58,072 nt of DNA from an uncultured Sutterella sp. (GCA_900770335.1 CAAGKD010000125.1:1-58072); one strand, 5' to 3'; shown: positions 41,520 through 50,675, counted from the stretch's first letter. Translations and numbers: made by a program. Notes: generated from the letters alone by a model not told the origin.

Positions 41520-41990
41520 TCAGGCGCCGCCCGCGTAGCCGTTCTGCCGCCAGGCCTCGAAGACCGTCACGGCGACGGCGTTGGAGAGGTTGAGCGACCG
41601 GTTGTCCGGCCGCATCGGCAGGCGGATGCGCCGCCCTTCGGGGAACTCCGACCGGATCGCCTCGGGCAGGCCGCAACTCTCCGCGCCGAAGACGAACCAG
41701 TCGCCCGGGCGGAAGAGCATCGTCGAGAAGACCGAGGAGCCCTTCGTCGTCATTGCGAACATGCGGGCGCGGTCGGGCGACTCGCTTTCGAGGAACGCCT
41801 CCCAGGAGTCGTGGACGCGGATGGTCGCGTACTCGTGATAGTCGAGCCCCGCGCGCTTCATGTGCTTGTCCTCGAGGGAGAAGCCGAGCGGGCGGATGAG
41901 GTGGAGCGCTGCGCCGGTGTTGGCGCAGAGCCGGATGACGTTGCCCGTGTTGGGCGGAATCTCCGGATGGACGAGAACGACGTTGAACAT
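41520..41990 (-). CDS. trmL: tRNA (cytidine/uridine-34-2'-O)-methyltransferase TrmL
   Basis: SPOUT-class enzyme that 2'-O-methylates the wobble base of tRNA-Leu. The 156 residues equal E. coli TrmL (157 aa). The N-terminal VLVHPEIPPNTGNVIRLCANTG (about 5-26, by key residues HPEIPxNTGN) and the knot region VFGAESCGLP (about 100-109) are present. The C-terminal RLPMRPDNRSLNLSNAVAV stretch is also conserved. It is downstream of rpoH with a 24-bp gap, likely co-transcribed. Confidence 0.95.
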   Translation of the reverse strand: MFNVVLVHPEIPPNTGNVIRLCANTGAALHLIRPLGFSLEDKHMKRAGLDYHEYATIRVHDSWEAFLESESPDRARMFAMTTKGSSVFSTMLFRPGDWFVFGAESCGLPEAIRSEFPEGRRIRLPMRPDNRSLNLSNAVAVTVFEAWRQNGYAGGA

Positions 41991-42014
41991 GGCTGGGTGC
42001 GGAATGGAATCGGA

Positions 42015-43076
42015 TCAGAACGGGTCCTGCCCGGCGAGCGCCTCGCGCATCCTGCGGATGGCGAGCTTCTCGATCTGGCGGACGCGCTCGGCGGAGACGC
42101 CGAACTCGGCGGCGAGCGCCTGGAGCGTGACGGGCTTGGCGTTGCCCTCGTCGTCGACGTGCAGGTAGCGCGCCTCGATGACGCGGCGGCTTCTCGGGTC
42201 CAGCTCGGCGAGGGCCTTCATCAGCCCCTCGCCCTCGAGTTTCCGGCGGTCCTCCTCCTCGAGCTGCTCCTCGGGCTCGTCGCTCTTGCGCGAGAGCCAG
42301 TCCGAGGGGGAGAACCCCTCGTCGTCGTCCGCGTCGACGGGGGCGTCGATGGAGGTCTCCTGGCCGTACATGCGCTCCTCCATGTCCATGACCTCGCGGG
42401 GCTTGACGTCCAGCGTGAGCGCGATGCGCTCGGCGTCCCGGCAGCTGAGCGCGGCCTGGCTGTCCTCCTTGAGCTGGCGGAGGTTGAAGAAGAGCTTGCG
42501 CTGGTTCTTCGTCGTGGCGAGCTTGACGATGCGCCAGTTGCGGATGATGTACTCCTGGATCTCCGAGCGGATCCAGTGCTGCGCGAAGGTCATCAGGCGG
42601 GCGCCGCGCTCCGGGTCGTAGCGGCGGATCGCCTTCATGAGGCCGATGTTCCCCTCCTGGATGAGGTCCGCGTAGGGCAGTCCGTACCCGAGGAAGCGCC
42701 GGGCGATGGAGATGACGAGGCGCAGGTGCGAGAGCACGAGCTTCTGGGCGGCTTCGACGTCGTCGTGATCGCGCAGGCGCAGGGCGAGCGAGCGCTCCTC
42801 ATCCGCCGAGAGCATGGGGGCGCGCTCGGCGGCGCGCAGGAACGCCTCGAGGCTGCCCGCGCCGCTTGCCGGAACGGGCAGGCCCGCGGGCTTGTAGGGA
42901 ACAAGCCCGGTCGTGCGGCGCACCTCCGGGAGGTGCTCCGTGCGCGCGCCGTCCTCCCCGAGGTCCTCCTCGGACGGATCGGAAGGAATTTCCGGAAGGG
43001 CTTCGTCGTCAGGGAAAACATCTTTGGCGTCAAGAACCTCTGGTTCTTCTGCCGGCGAGGCGGGTGTTCTGGACAT
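42015..43076 (-). CDS. rpoH: heat-shock sigma factor RpoH (sigma-32) with an acidic N-terminal extension
   Basis: Directs RNA polymerase to heat-shock promoters. The sigma core starts near residue 62 and matches E. coli RpoH: PMLSADEER (87-95), LPYADLIQEGNIGLMKA (region 2), and the RpoH box QRKLFFNLRQLK (about 192-203), which distinguishes it from RpoS/RpoD. The C-terminal region 4 has FGVSAERVRQIEKLAIRRMR. At 353 residues it exceeds E. coli (284 aa). About 60 extra N-terminal residues are rich in Asp, Glu and Pro, and an acidic insert lies near 225-250. The position after ftsE-ftsX is the classical rpoH location. Confidence 0.95.
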   Translation of the reverse strand: MSRTPASPAEEPEVLDAKDVFPDDEALPEIPSDPSEEDLGEDGARTEHLPEVRRTTGLVPYKPAGLPVPASGAGSLEAFLRAAERAPMLSADEERSLALRLRDHDDVEAAQKLVLSHLRLVISIARRFLGYGLPYADLIQEGNIGLMKAIRRYDPERGARLMTFAQHWIRSEIQEYIIRNWRIVKLATTKNQRKLFFNLRQLKEDSQAALSCRDAERIALTLDVKPREVMDMEERMYGQETSIDAPVDADDDEGFSPSDWLSRKSDEPEEQLEEEDRRKLEGEGLMKALAELDPRSRRVIEARYLHVDDEGNAKPVTLQALAAEFGVSAERVRQIEKLAIRRMREALAGQDPF

Positions 43077-43167
43077 GGAGTCGGCGCAGGTTTCTTGGGA
43101 GTCGTCTTCGGGCGCGGTGACGATAGCACTTCCGCGGCGGACAAACGGAACGAAATTGTCAGGAAGT

Positions 43168-44070
43168 TCAGCGCCGGATCTGCTGCCGGACGGTGCGCCA
43201 GACGGAGAACGCCGCGAAGGCGGCGATGAGGCTTCCCGCGAACGCGGTCGCGCCCACGAAGGCCGCGCAGAGCTCCGCCGAGGGCAGGCAGAGCGTCACG
43301 GCGCCGCCGTAGAGGCTCGCCGCCGCGGTGAGCGAAGGCTGCAGGACGAGGATCCCGAGCCGCGCGATGCCGAGGGCCGCGGCCGAGGCGAGCCCCATCA
43401 GGACGAGGCCGCGCCAGGCGTAGGGGCGGACGGCGAAGGCGGGCGAGGCGCCGAGGAGGTAGAGCGTGCTCATCTCCGAGCGGGCCGCGAGCGTCGTCAT
43501 GCGGATGGCCGTCTCAAGGACGAGAAGGACGAGGAGCGTCGCGGCCGCGCCGAGGCAGGCGAGGCCCGTTTCGGCGGCGTGCGAGACGGCGCGGAGCTTT
43601 TCGTGCCAGCTCGCCTCGTAGGGGACGAAGTCCGCCGCCGGAAGCGCTTCGATCGCCTTTGCCGTTGAGGCGACGTCCTCCGGGGCGGTGTCGGGCGAGA
43701 GCGTCACGACGAGAATGTCGGGAAGCGGATTGGCGCCGCTCGCTTCGGTCGGCAGGCCGAGGCGGGCGTTGAGCTCCTTCAGGGCGTCGTCCCGGGCGAT
43801 GAGCCGCGTGCCGGCGACCCAGGGCATCTTGCGCACGGACGCCTCGAGCGCGGCGGGCTTGGCGTCGTCCTTCATGAAGACGGTGAGCTCGACCGAGTCC
43901 GGGAGCTCCCGGAGCGGCTCGGCGAGCCCCTGCAGGACGATCGCGATGAAAAGCGGTATGGAGAGCGCGAGCGCGGCGAGCAGGAGCGCGAAGGCGTTGC
44001 GCGAGAAGTCGCGCACGAGCCCCCGGAGCATCTCCTCGAAGGCCCAGCGGCGTGGGGTGAAGATGCTCAT
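43168..44070 (-). CDS. ftsX: cell-division ABC transporter-like permease FtsX
   Basis: Integral-membrane partner of FtsE at the septum. It transmits ATP hydrolysis to EnvC-type amidase activators. From the ATG at 44070 it has 300 residues: a first transmembrane helix (about 27-48), a periplasmic domain (about 50-165) and three C-terminal helices (about 170-195, 220-245, 265-290). The length is normal for beta-proteobacteria; E. coli has a longer N-terminus. The start codon overlaps the ftsE stop (ATGA). envC is also encoded in the window. Confidence 0.93.
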   Translation of the reverse strand: MSIFTPRRWAFEEMLRGLVRDFSRNAFALLLAALALSIPLFIAIVLQGLAEPLRELPDSVELTVFMKDDAKPAALEASVRKMPWVAGTRLIARDDALKELNARLGLPTEASGANPLPDILVVTLSPDTAPEDVASTAKAIEALPAADFVPYEASWHEKLRAVSHAAETGLACLGAAATLLVLLVLETAIRMTTLAARSEMSTLYLLGASPAFAVRPYAWRGLVLMGLASAAALGIARLGILVLQPSLTAAASLYGGAVTLCLPSAELCAAFVGATAFAGSLIAAFAAFSVWRTVRQQIRR

Positions 44071-44753
44071 GCGGGGGCCCTCGCAAGGGTTTCGGCGGCC
44101 GTCGACCCGGGGGCGGAGAGAAGGATCTCGCGCGCCTCGGCGCACGGAAGCGCCTCGTGGCTTGTCGCGATGACGGTGACGCCCGCCCGGACGAAGGCCG
44201 AGAGGAGCGCAAGGAGCGACCGTGCGTTCGCGTCGTCGAGGTGCGCCACGGGCTCGTCGGCGAGGATGACGACGGGGCGGTTGACGACGGCCCGGGCGAG
44301 GAGCGCGAGCTGGCGCTCGCCCGCCGAAAGGCGCGCGGGTCGCGCGGGCGAGAGCTGCGCGATGCCGCACTTCTCGAGCGCGAGGGAGGCGCGCCTGCGC
44401 GCCTCCGCGTAGGACTCGCACGCCGCCAGGGCCGGGAGCGAAACGTTCTCGTGCACCGATCGGTCCTCGAGGAGCCGCGCGTCCTGCATCATGAGGCCCA
44501 TGGAGCGCCTGAGCCAGCGACGCTCCGTCTCGTTGAAGGCGTCGACGCGGTCGCCTGCGACGATGACCTCGCCCGCCGTGGGCGAAACGAGGCCTGCGAG
44601 GAGCTTGAGCACCGTGCTCTTGCCGCTGCCCGTGGGGCCGCGGAGCACGACGAGCTCGCCGCGTCCGACGCTGAGCGAGACGCGGTCGACCGCGGCGGCG
44701 CCGTCAAAGACGACGCTCGCCTGCCGCAGCTCGAGGAGCGGGGCCCCGTCCAT
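44067..44753 (-). CDS. ftsE: cell-division ATP-binding protein FtsE
   Basis: Cytoplasmic ATPase of the FtsEX complex. The 228 residues form one ABC cassette: Walker A LRGPTGSGKST (about 34-44), signature LSAGERQ (about 137-143), Walker B VVILADEPVAHLD (about 157-169) and the H-loop ATSHE. The motif LMMQDARLLEDRSV is typical of FtsE's Q-loop region. It is translationally coupled to ftsX by ATGA and starts 6 bp after the ppx stop, so ppx-ftsE-ftsX look co-transcribed. Confidence 0.95.
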   Translation of the reverse strand: MDGAPLLELRQASVVFDGAAAVDRVSLSVGRGELVVLRGPTGSGKSTVLKLLAGLVSPTAGEVIVAGDRVDAFNETERRWLRRSMGLMMQDARLLEDRSVHENVSLPALAACESYAEARRRASLALEKCGIAQLSPARPARLSAGERQLALLARAVVNRPVVILADEPVAHLDDANARSLLALLSAFVRAGVTVIATSHEALPCAEAREILLSAPGSTAAETLARAPA

Positions 44754-44759
44754 CGGTCC

Positions 44760-46226
44760 TCAGAACTTCTCGACGAGGACGTGCTCGCCGATCTTCGCCC
44801 AGTCCTCGCCTTCGACGCGAAGCAGATAGGCGGTGAGCGGATGGGCGTTGAGCCAGACCTCGTCGAAGCGCAGCCTCAGGCCGCCGTCCTCGGTGCGCGA
44901 AACGTCCATCACGGGGAGCGTGACGTCGTGGCGGGCGTGTCCGAAGATCACCGCGAGGCGCAGCGAGAGCACGGCTTCGCGCGAGACGAGCTCGGGCATC
45001 AGGCCGTCGAGCTTTCTGAGCGAGCCGCGCTGCGAGAGCACGAGCGCGGCCATCGTGTCCTGGTCCTTGCGGCTGAAGCCCGGCATGTCGGCGTTGCTGA
45101 CGATGTAGTGGCTGTGGCGGTGGTAGCGCGAGGAGGAGATGATCATGCCCGCCTCGTGCACGAGCGCGGACCAGCGGATGTAGCGCATGTCCTCGGCCGA
45201 GGCCTCGGGGCGCAGCGTGCGGTAGATGCTCTCGGTGAGCGAGGCGACGCGGGCGGCCTGCTCGCGGTCAAGGCGGGAGGCGTTGATGAGCGCCTCGATC
45301 GAGACGTCGCGCGTGTCGCGGTTCGAGACGCGGCCGAGCAGGTCGTAGAGGAGCCCCACGCGCAGCGCCCCCTGGGCGGGGCGCATGGATTCGACGCCGA
45401 GCACGCGGAAGACGGCCGAAAGCACGGCGAGGCCGCCGGCGATCACTTCGCGGCGGTCCTCCTTGAGTCCGGGAAAGTCGATCGCGCGGATGTCCTTCGC
45501 GTCGAGGAGCATCTTGCGAAGCTTTTCGAGGTGCTCGGGGCGCACTTCGCCGTCGGACCAGCCCGCGGCGCGGCAGATGTCGCTCACCGCGCCGAAGGTG
45601 CCCGCCGAGCCGTAGGCCTCGTCGTAGTTGCCCGCACCGAAGGCGGCGATGCTCTCCTCGAGCTCGGCCGCGCAGGCGGTCGTCGCGCGCTCGAGGGACT
45701 TCGCGGAGATGCGGCCGTCCTGGAAGAAGCGGATGGAGGTGTTGACGCATCCGATGCGGAAGCTCTCGTAGCGGCGGGCCTCGAGACCCTCGCCGATGAT
45801 CACCTCGGTGCTTGCGCCGCCGATGTCGACGACGAGGCGGCGCTTCTCCGAGGGCGGCAGCGTCTGCGCGCAGCCCTTGAAGACGAGGCGGGCCTCCTCA
45901 TGCCCAGAGAGGATGTCGATCGGATAGCCGAGCGTTGCCTCGGCCTTGGCGAGGAACTCCCCGGCGTTCGTCGCGACGCGCAGCGCCTGCGTGCCGACGG
46001 CGCGCACGCGCTCGGCGGGCAGCCCCGCGAGGCGTTCGTTGAAGCGGGCGAGCGCGGCGAGCGCGCGGGCCTGGATCTCCGGCGTGAGCGCGCCGTTCTT
46101 GTCAAAGCCTCCGGCGAGACGAACCGTCTCCTTCCAGTAGCTCTGGGTGACGATTCGGTCGCCCTCAAGACGGCCGATCTCAACGCGGAAGCTGTTGCTG
46201 CCGAGGTCAACGGCGCCAAGTAGCAT
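44760..46226 (-). CDS. ppx: Ppx/GppA exopolyphosphatase
   Basis: Releases phosphate from polyphosphate ends or from pppGpp. The 488 residues show the ASKHA-fold motifs VDLGSNSFRVEIG (6-18), RAVGTQALRVATNA (about 74-87), ILSGHEEARLVFKG (about 104-117) and the phosphate loop DIGGASTEVIIG (about 134-145). A C-terminal HD-like helical domain (about 310-488) follows. The gene sits between ftsY and ftsE, splitting the ftsY-ftsE-ftsX order seen in E. coli. Together with ppk2 it suggests active polyphosphate turnover. Ppx versus GppA cannot be separated on sequence alone. Confidence 0.93.
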   Translation of the reverse strand: MLLGAVDLGSNSFRVEIGRLEGDRIVTQSYWKETVRLAGGFDKNGALTPEIQARALAALARFNERLAGLPAERVRAVGTQALRVATNAGEFLAKAEATLGYPIDILSGHEEARLVFKGCAQTLPPSEKRRLVVDIGGASTEVIIGEGLEARRYESFRIGCVNTSIRFFQDGRISAKSLERATTACAAELEESIAAFGAGNYDEAYGSAGTFGAVSDICRAAGWSDGEVRPEHLEKLRKMLLDAKDIRAIDFPGLKEDRREVIAGGLAVLSAVFRVLGVESMRPAQGALRVGLLYDLLGRVSNRDTRDVSIEALINASRLDREQAARVASLTESIYRTLRPEASAEDMRYIRWSALVHEAGMIISSSRYHRHSHYIVSNADMPGFSRKDQDTMAALVLSQRGSLRKLDGLMPELVSREAVLSLRLAVIFGHARHDVTLPVMDVSRTEDGGLRLRFDEVWLNAHPLTAYLLRVEGEDWAKIGEHVLVEKF

Positions 46227-46266
46227 GATGGGTCCCTTTGTTTTCGGAGTGAACGGGGGGAATGCG

Positions 46267-47205
46267 TCAGTCGGCGTTCCGATCGAGCCCCACGAGGGCG
46301 CTCGCGAACTCCTTCGCGCGGAAGGGCTGGAGATCCTCGAGCTGCTCGCCCACGCCGACGTAGTAGATGGGCAGGGGCCGGTCGCCGCGCATCGCTGTGA
46401 TGGCCGCGAGAACGCCGCCCTTGGCGGTGCCGTCGAGCTTGGTGATGATCAGGCCCGTGAGGTGGGCGTACATGTCGAAGGCCTGCACCTGGGCGATCGC
46501 GTTCTGGCCGTTGGTGCCGTCGACGACGAGGATGACCTCGTGCGGGGCGCCTTTCATCGCCTTCTCCTGGGAGCGGCGGATGCGGCCGAGCTCCTCCATG
46601 AGGTTGAGCTGCGTGGGCAGGCGGCCGGCGGTGTCCGCGATGACGACGTCCGCGCCTCGGGCGCGGCCGGCGCAGACGGCGTCGAAGACGACGGCGGCGG
46701 GGTCGCCCCCCGTCTGCGAGATCACTTCGACGCGGTTGCGCTCGCCCCAGACGGCGAGCTGCTCGCGGGCCGCGGCGCGGAACGTGTCGCCTGCGGCGAG
46801 CAGAACGCTCCGGCCCTCGTCGGAGAGGCGCTTGGCGAGCTTGCCGATGGAGGTGGTCTTGCCCGCGCCGTTGACGCCGCACATCATGATCACGCAGGGC
46901 TTGGCTCGGGTGACGTCAAGCTCACCCTCGGCGGGCGCAAGGAGGGCGGCGAGCTCGTCGCGCAGGGCGCGGCGGACCTCGTCCTGGGTCTTCAGTCCCT
47001 GACGCTTAATGTCGCTGCGCAGGCGCTCTATGATACGGCCCGAAACCTCCACGCCGACGTCGGCGGAGATCAGAGCATATTCAAGCTCCTCAAGGAAATC
47101 CTCGTCGACGATGCCGCCCGAGAAGATTCCGACGATGTTGTCGCGCGTGCGCGAGAGACCGCTTTTCAGGCGGGAGAACCATCCCTCAGAAGAACCAAAG
47201 CCCAT
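46267..47205 (-). CDS. ftsY: signal recognition particle receptor FtsY
   Basis: Membrane-associated SRP GTPase receptor for co-translational targeting of inner-membrane proteins. The 312 residues have a minimal N-terminal region (a short amphipathic helix about 8-25, no long acidic A domain as in E. coli), then the NG domain. Motifs are GVNGAGKTTSIGKLA (about 110-124), DTFRAAAREQL, DTAGR (about 196-200), TKLDGTAKGG and the closing GVGEQLEDLQPF. It is the first gene of the ftsY-ppx-ftsE-ftsX run and is divergent from rsmD with only 15 bp between starts. Confidence 0.96.
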   Translation of the reverse strand: MGFGSSEGWFSRLKSGLSRTRDNIVGIFSGGIVDEDFLEELEYALISADVGVEVSGRIIERLRSDIKRQGLKTQDEVRRALRDELAALLAPAEGELDVTRAKPCVIMMCGVNGAGKTTSIGKLAKRLSDEGRSVLLAAGDTFRAAAREQLAVWGERNRVEVISQTGGDPAAVVFDAVCAGRARGADVVIADTAGRLPTQLNLMEELGRIRRSQEKAMKGAPHEVILVVDGTNGQNAIAQVQAFDMYAHLTGLIITKLDGTAKGGVLAAITAMRGDRPLPIYYVGVGEQLEDLQPFRAKEFASALVGLDRNAD

Positions 47206-47220
47206 ACCAGCGTAGAAGTG

Positions 47221-47979
47221 ATGAAAATGCAGAAAAAGGAGCGCGGGCGCTCGAATTGCGTAAGTTTAACAACCTCGCCCCGCGCACGAGCGGGCGAGGT
47301 TCGCATCGTGGGCGGACGCTGGCGCCGCACGCCGCTCGCCGTCGGGGACCTCAGCGGACTGAGGCCCACGCCCGAGCGCATCCGCGAGACGGTCTACGAC
47401 TGGCTCGGGCATCTCTTCGGAAGCTTCGAGGGGCGCCGCGCACTGGACCTCTTCGCAGGCTCGGGCGCCCTCGGCCTCGAGGGCGTTTCGCGCGGCATGG
47501 CGCATGCGGACCTGGTTGAGCTCGACCGGCGCCAGGCTGCGCGCCTCAATGAGTCGGTGAGCCGGCTCGGGGCGGCCGAGGCGGTCTCAGTTCATGCGTG
47601 CGACGGCATCGCCTTTCTCGACCGGGCGGGCGGAGCGTACGACCTCATCCTCATCGATCCGCCCTTCGCCCTGGGGCTGCAGGACAAGGCGCTCGAGCGC
47701 GCCCTCGGCCGCCTCGCCCCGGACGGCGTCGTCTACGTCGAGCGCTCCGGCGAGAGGACCTCGGACGAGCTCCTCGCCCGGCTCGGCCTCGTGAGGCTGC
47801 GCGCGGGATCGGCGGGGCAGGTTTGCTGCGAGCTGCTCGCCCGCGCGAAGAGCGCGCTTGCGCCGCTCGCGCGCGAGGAGCGGCTTACGCGCCGCGAGAC
47901 GCGCGTCGCCGCGGCGCAGGCCCGGCGGGCCGCCCGCGAGGCGGATGGAGCCGATGAGGCGAGGGGGGAGCAAGCATGA
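47221..47979 (+). CDS. rsmD: 16S rRNA (guanine-966-N2)-methyltransferase RsmD
   Basis: Methylates G966 of 16S rRNA in assembled 30S subunits. From the ATG at 47221 there are 252 residues (E. coli 198). GEVRIVGGRWRRTPL (about 25-39) and RPTPERIRETVYDWL (about 48-62) are family-specific. The SAM loop is DLFAGSGALGLEGVSRG (about 76-92) and the catalytic motif is LIDPPF (about 144-149). About 50 extra C-terminal residues are Arg/Ala-rich. The stop overlaps the coaD start (ATGA). The long in-frame region upstream of 47221 runs antisense to ftsY and is not coding. Confidence 0.92.
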   Translation: MKMQKKERGRSNCVSLTTSPRARAGEVRIVGGRWRRTPLAVGDLSGLRPTPERIRETVYDWLGHLFGSFEGRRALDLFAGSGALGLEGVSRGMAHADLVELDRRQAARLNESVSRLGAAEAVSVHACDGIAFLDRAGGAYDLILIDPPFALGLQDKALERALGRLAPDGVVYVERSGERTSDELLARLGLVRLRAGSAGQVCCELLARAKSALAPLAREERLTRRETRVAAAQARRAAREADGADEARGEQA

Positions 47980-48458
47980 CGGTCGCCGTGTATCCGGGGA
48001 CGTTTGATCCCTTCACGAACGGGCATCAGGACATCGTGCGCCGCGCCGCGCGGATCTTCGACCGCGTCCACGTGGCCGTTGCGAAGAACCTCGGCAAGTC
48101 TCCCCTGCTCACGCTTGAGAAGCGCCTCGAGTGCGCGCGGATCGTCTGCGCGGATTTTCCCAACGTCACGGTGAGCCCCGTCGCGGGGCTTCTCAAGGAC
48201 TTCGTTCTCGCCCATGACATCCGCGTCATCGTGCGCGGCGCGCGCGCCGTGAGCGACTTCGAGTACGAGTTTCAGATGGCGGGCATGAACCGTCAGCTCA
48301 TGCCTGAGGTGGAGACGGTGTTTCTCACCCCCTCGGACCAGCAGCAGTTCGTGAGCGGCACCTTCGTGCGCGAGATCGCCCGGCTCGGAGGCGAGGAGGC
48401 CGCGCGCTTCGTCGACCCGAGGATTTGGCCGATCCTCAGGGCGGCGGCGAAGCGCTGA
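47976..48458 (+). CDS. coaD: phosphopantetheine adenylyltransferase
   Basis: Fourth step of coenzyme A synthesis, forming dephospho-CoA from 4'-phosphopantetheine and ATP. The 160 residues match E. coli CoaD (159 aa). VYPGTFDPFTNGHQDIV (4-20) contains the nucleotidyltransferase TxGH-type motif. RGARAVSDFEYEFQMAGMNR (about 88-107) and FLTPSDQQQFVSGTFVRE are diagnostic. rsmD-coaD is a widely conserved pair, here translationally coupled. It converges on asmA with 5 bp between stops. Confidence 0.97.
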   Translation: MTVAVYPGTFDPFTNGHQDIVRRAARIFDRVHVAVAKNLGKSPLLTLEKRLECARIVCADFPNVTVSPVAGLLKDFVLAHDIRVIVRGARAVSDFEYEFQMAGMNRQLMPEVETVFLTPSDQQQFVSGTFVREIARLGGEEAARFVDPRIWPILRAAAKR

Positions 48459-48463
48459 CCTGA

Positions 48464-50572
48464 TCAGACGGCCGGCTGAGCGGGCTCGGCGGGCTTGTCT
48501 TCGCTCTGCCAGGGCATCTTCGGGAGCTCGATCTTGGGGAGCTCAAGGCCCTGCCAGAAGTCGCGGATCGCGCGCTCGACCCTGCGCCCGAGCGCGTCAA
48601 GCGTCATGGGCTCGCCCGAGCGGGCGGCCTCGACGACCTCAAGCGCCTCCTTCCAGGCGACCTGCCAGGCGGGCGCGAGGGAGGCGTCCGTGCGGACTTC
48701 GGCCGCGAGCGGAATCTCCGGGAGCTTCTCCCGGGCGGGAAGGCGCAGCGTCGTCTTGATCGCAAGCGCGCCCGCGGCGAGTCCGCCCTCGAAGTCCGCC
48801 GTCCAGAGCGGCGCGCCGCCCTCCGCCGGACCCGTCGCGCGGCCGCGCGCGATCACGAGCCGTCCGCCGCGCAGCTCCGTTCGGAAGCCGAGCTCCGCGA
48901 AGGGCGTCGAGGCGTCGGGCTTGCGCACCTCGGGCGGAATTGCGGCGGGCATGTCTTCGACAAGAATCCGGAAGGCCGCGGGGACGTCGAGCCCCGAGAA
49001 GGCGCCGTCGCGGATGACGAAGCTCCCCTCGGCTTGGGAGAGCGGCGCCTCGCCCACCTCCGGGCGCAGGCTGCCGGCGAGCTCGATCGCGCCGTCGGCG
49101 CGGCCCGTGAGCGCGGCGGGGCGGCCGAGCCCTGCGAACCATTCGCCCGCCGACGCGCCGCGGACGCGGACGCTTGCGCGCCAGGCGCCCTCGGGCGAGA
49201 GGTGCGCGGTGAAGTTCGCGTCTCCGCGCAGCCACGCGGCGCGCCCCTCGGCGAGGGTGAGCGCGCCGTCTCGAAGCTGCGCCCGGGCCGAGAGTCCGCT
49301 GAGGCCGAGCGCGGGGCCGAGGGAGTCGACAGAGACGTCGCCCTCGAAGGCGACGCGCCCGAGCAGCGCGTCGGGCAGGCGGATGGAGGCGGCAAGCGCC
49401 GGGTCGAGGGCGCCCAGGCGCACTTCGCCCGAAAGCCGCAGGGGCGCGTCGCCCTCGACGGCATCGTCGGAGCGCAGCTTCGCCGCGAGGGAGGCGCCGG
49501 CGAAGGATCCCGAGAGCTCAACGTCCGCGTCGCCGAGCGAGGAGAGCATGATCCGGCCGGTGAGGCGGTCCGCTGCGGAGGCCGCGGAGACGCCGGGCCG
49601 CTCGAGCCGCGTAGAGAGCTCGATCGCGGAGAGCGAGACTGCGCCCGGCTCGAAGATCCAGCTCGTCCTGGCGGAGCCCTCGGCCGAGAGTTCGCCCGCG
49701 GCTACGGGCGTGCGCGCGGTGAAGCCGATGCGGTCGGATTCGAGTCCGGTGCGGGTGAGGCGCGCGCTCTCGGCGCAGAAGGACCAGGAGCCGCCCTTGG
49801 CGAAGGTCGCGGAAAGCCGCGCTCCGGCAAGGCTCCAGCCCCCGGCCGAGGGCGCGACGGAGGCGGTGGCGCCTTCGGCATGGAGGCTCCGGCCCGACCA
49901 GAGGCCGTCGAGCGACGCGGAGGCGGACTCGATCGAGAGGCGCTCCGGCAAGGGCCCCGCGCCCGGCAGGAACCGGAAGAGGCCGGCGAGCGTCAGCGCG
50001 CCCGAGGCCGGATCGGCCTTGAGATTCGCCGCGAGCCGAACCGTTCCGCCCGTTTCGTCAAGATTCTCAAGGCGCGCCTCGAGCGCTTCGAGCGAGACCG
50101 CCGCGTCGCCGAGAACGCCCGGCTCAAGCGCAAGCGAGCCGTTCCTGAGGTCGACGAGGGAGATGTTCCAGAAGGCCTTCGAGGAGGTGGCTCCGCCCGC
50201 GGCCTCGGCGGCCGAGGCCGCGCTCACGGAGAGTTCGAGGCCGTCGATGAGGACCTCGTCCACCCGCGGGGAGTTCGCGAAGATCGCCCAGGGCTTCATG
50301 CGGATCACCGCGGCGGCGAACTCTCCGCGAGCTTCGCCCGTCGCTGCGGACTTGAGCGCGCCGCGGGGAACCGTGATCTCGAGCTCGGGGAGGCGCTTGA
50401 GAGCGAGCTCGCCCGAAAGCTCCGCGCGCAGTCCGAGGTGCGTCTCGAGCGCCGAGGCGAGGCGCGCCGAGACGCGCTCGGGCGTGATCCAGAAGGAGAG
50501 CGCGGCGACGAGCGCGAGGCAGAGCGTTGCGAGAAAGAGCAGGACAGCGAGGACCGTTCTGATGTGGCGCAT
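48464..50572 (-). CDS. asmA: AsmA-family envelope protein
   Basis: Inner-membrane-anchored periplasmic protein of the AsmA clan, whose members are implicated in phospholipid transport to the outer membrane. I take the ATG at 50572 (702 aa); a GTG at 50617 with GGAG upstream would add 15 residues. One transmembrane helix (about 5-28) is followed by the N-terminal AsmA block (ITPERVSARLASALE), a long beta-rich middle and the C-terminal AsmA-like repeat with GAFSGLDVPAAFRILVEDMP (about 525-545). The last 30 residues are proline/glutamate-rich. It is monocistronic as far as can be seen. Confidence 0.85.
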   Translation of the reverse strand: MRHIRTVLAVLLFLATLCLALVAALSFWITPERVSARLASALETHLGLRAELSGELALKRLPELEITVPRGALKSAATGEARGEFAAAVIRMKPWAIFANSPRVDEVLIDGLELSVSAASAAEAAGGATSSKAFWNISLVDLRNGSLALEPGVLGDAAVSLEALEARLENLDETGGTVRLAANLKADPASGALTLAGLFRFLPGAGPLPERLSIESASASLDGLWSGRSLHAEGATASVAPSAGGWSLAGARLSATFAKGGSWSFCAESARLTRTGLESDRIGFTARTPVAAGELSAEGSARTSWIFEPGAVSLSAIELSTRLERPGVSAASAADRLTGRIMLSSLGDADVELSGSFAGASLAAKLRSDDAVEGDAPLRLSGEVRLGALDPALAASIRLPDALLGRVAFEGDVSVDSLGPALGLSGLSARAQLRDGALTLAEGRAAWLRGDANFTAHLSPEGAWRASVRVRGASAGEWFAGLGRPAALTGRADGAIELAGSLRPEVGEAPLSQAEGSFVIRDGAFSGLDVPAAFRILVEDMPAAIPPEVRKPDASTPFAELGFRTELRGGRLVIARGRATGPAEGGAPLWTADFEGGLAAGALAIKTTLRLPAREKLPEIPLAAEVRTDASLAPAWQVAWKEALEVVEAARSGEPMTLDALGRRVERAIRDFWQGLELPKIELPKMPWQSEDKPAEPAQPAV

Positions 50573-50675
50573 GGCGATGCATCCGGAGGGAGGAGAAAGT
50601 CGCCGACAGTCTGCCACAGGGACTCCGAGCCGGGCGCGGCCAGGGAGCGGCCGGAGACATTCGGAAAAACAAGAA

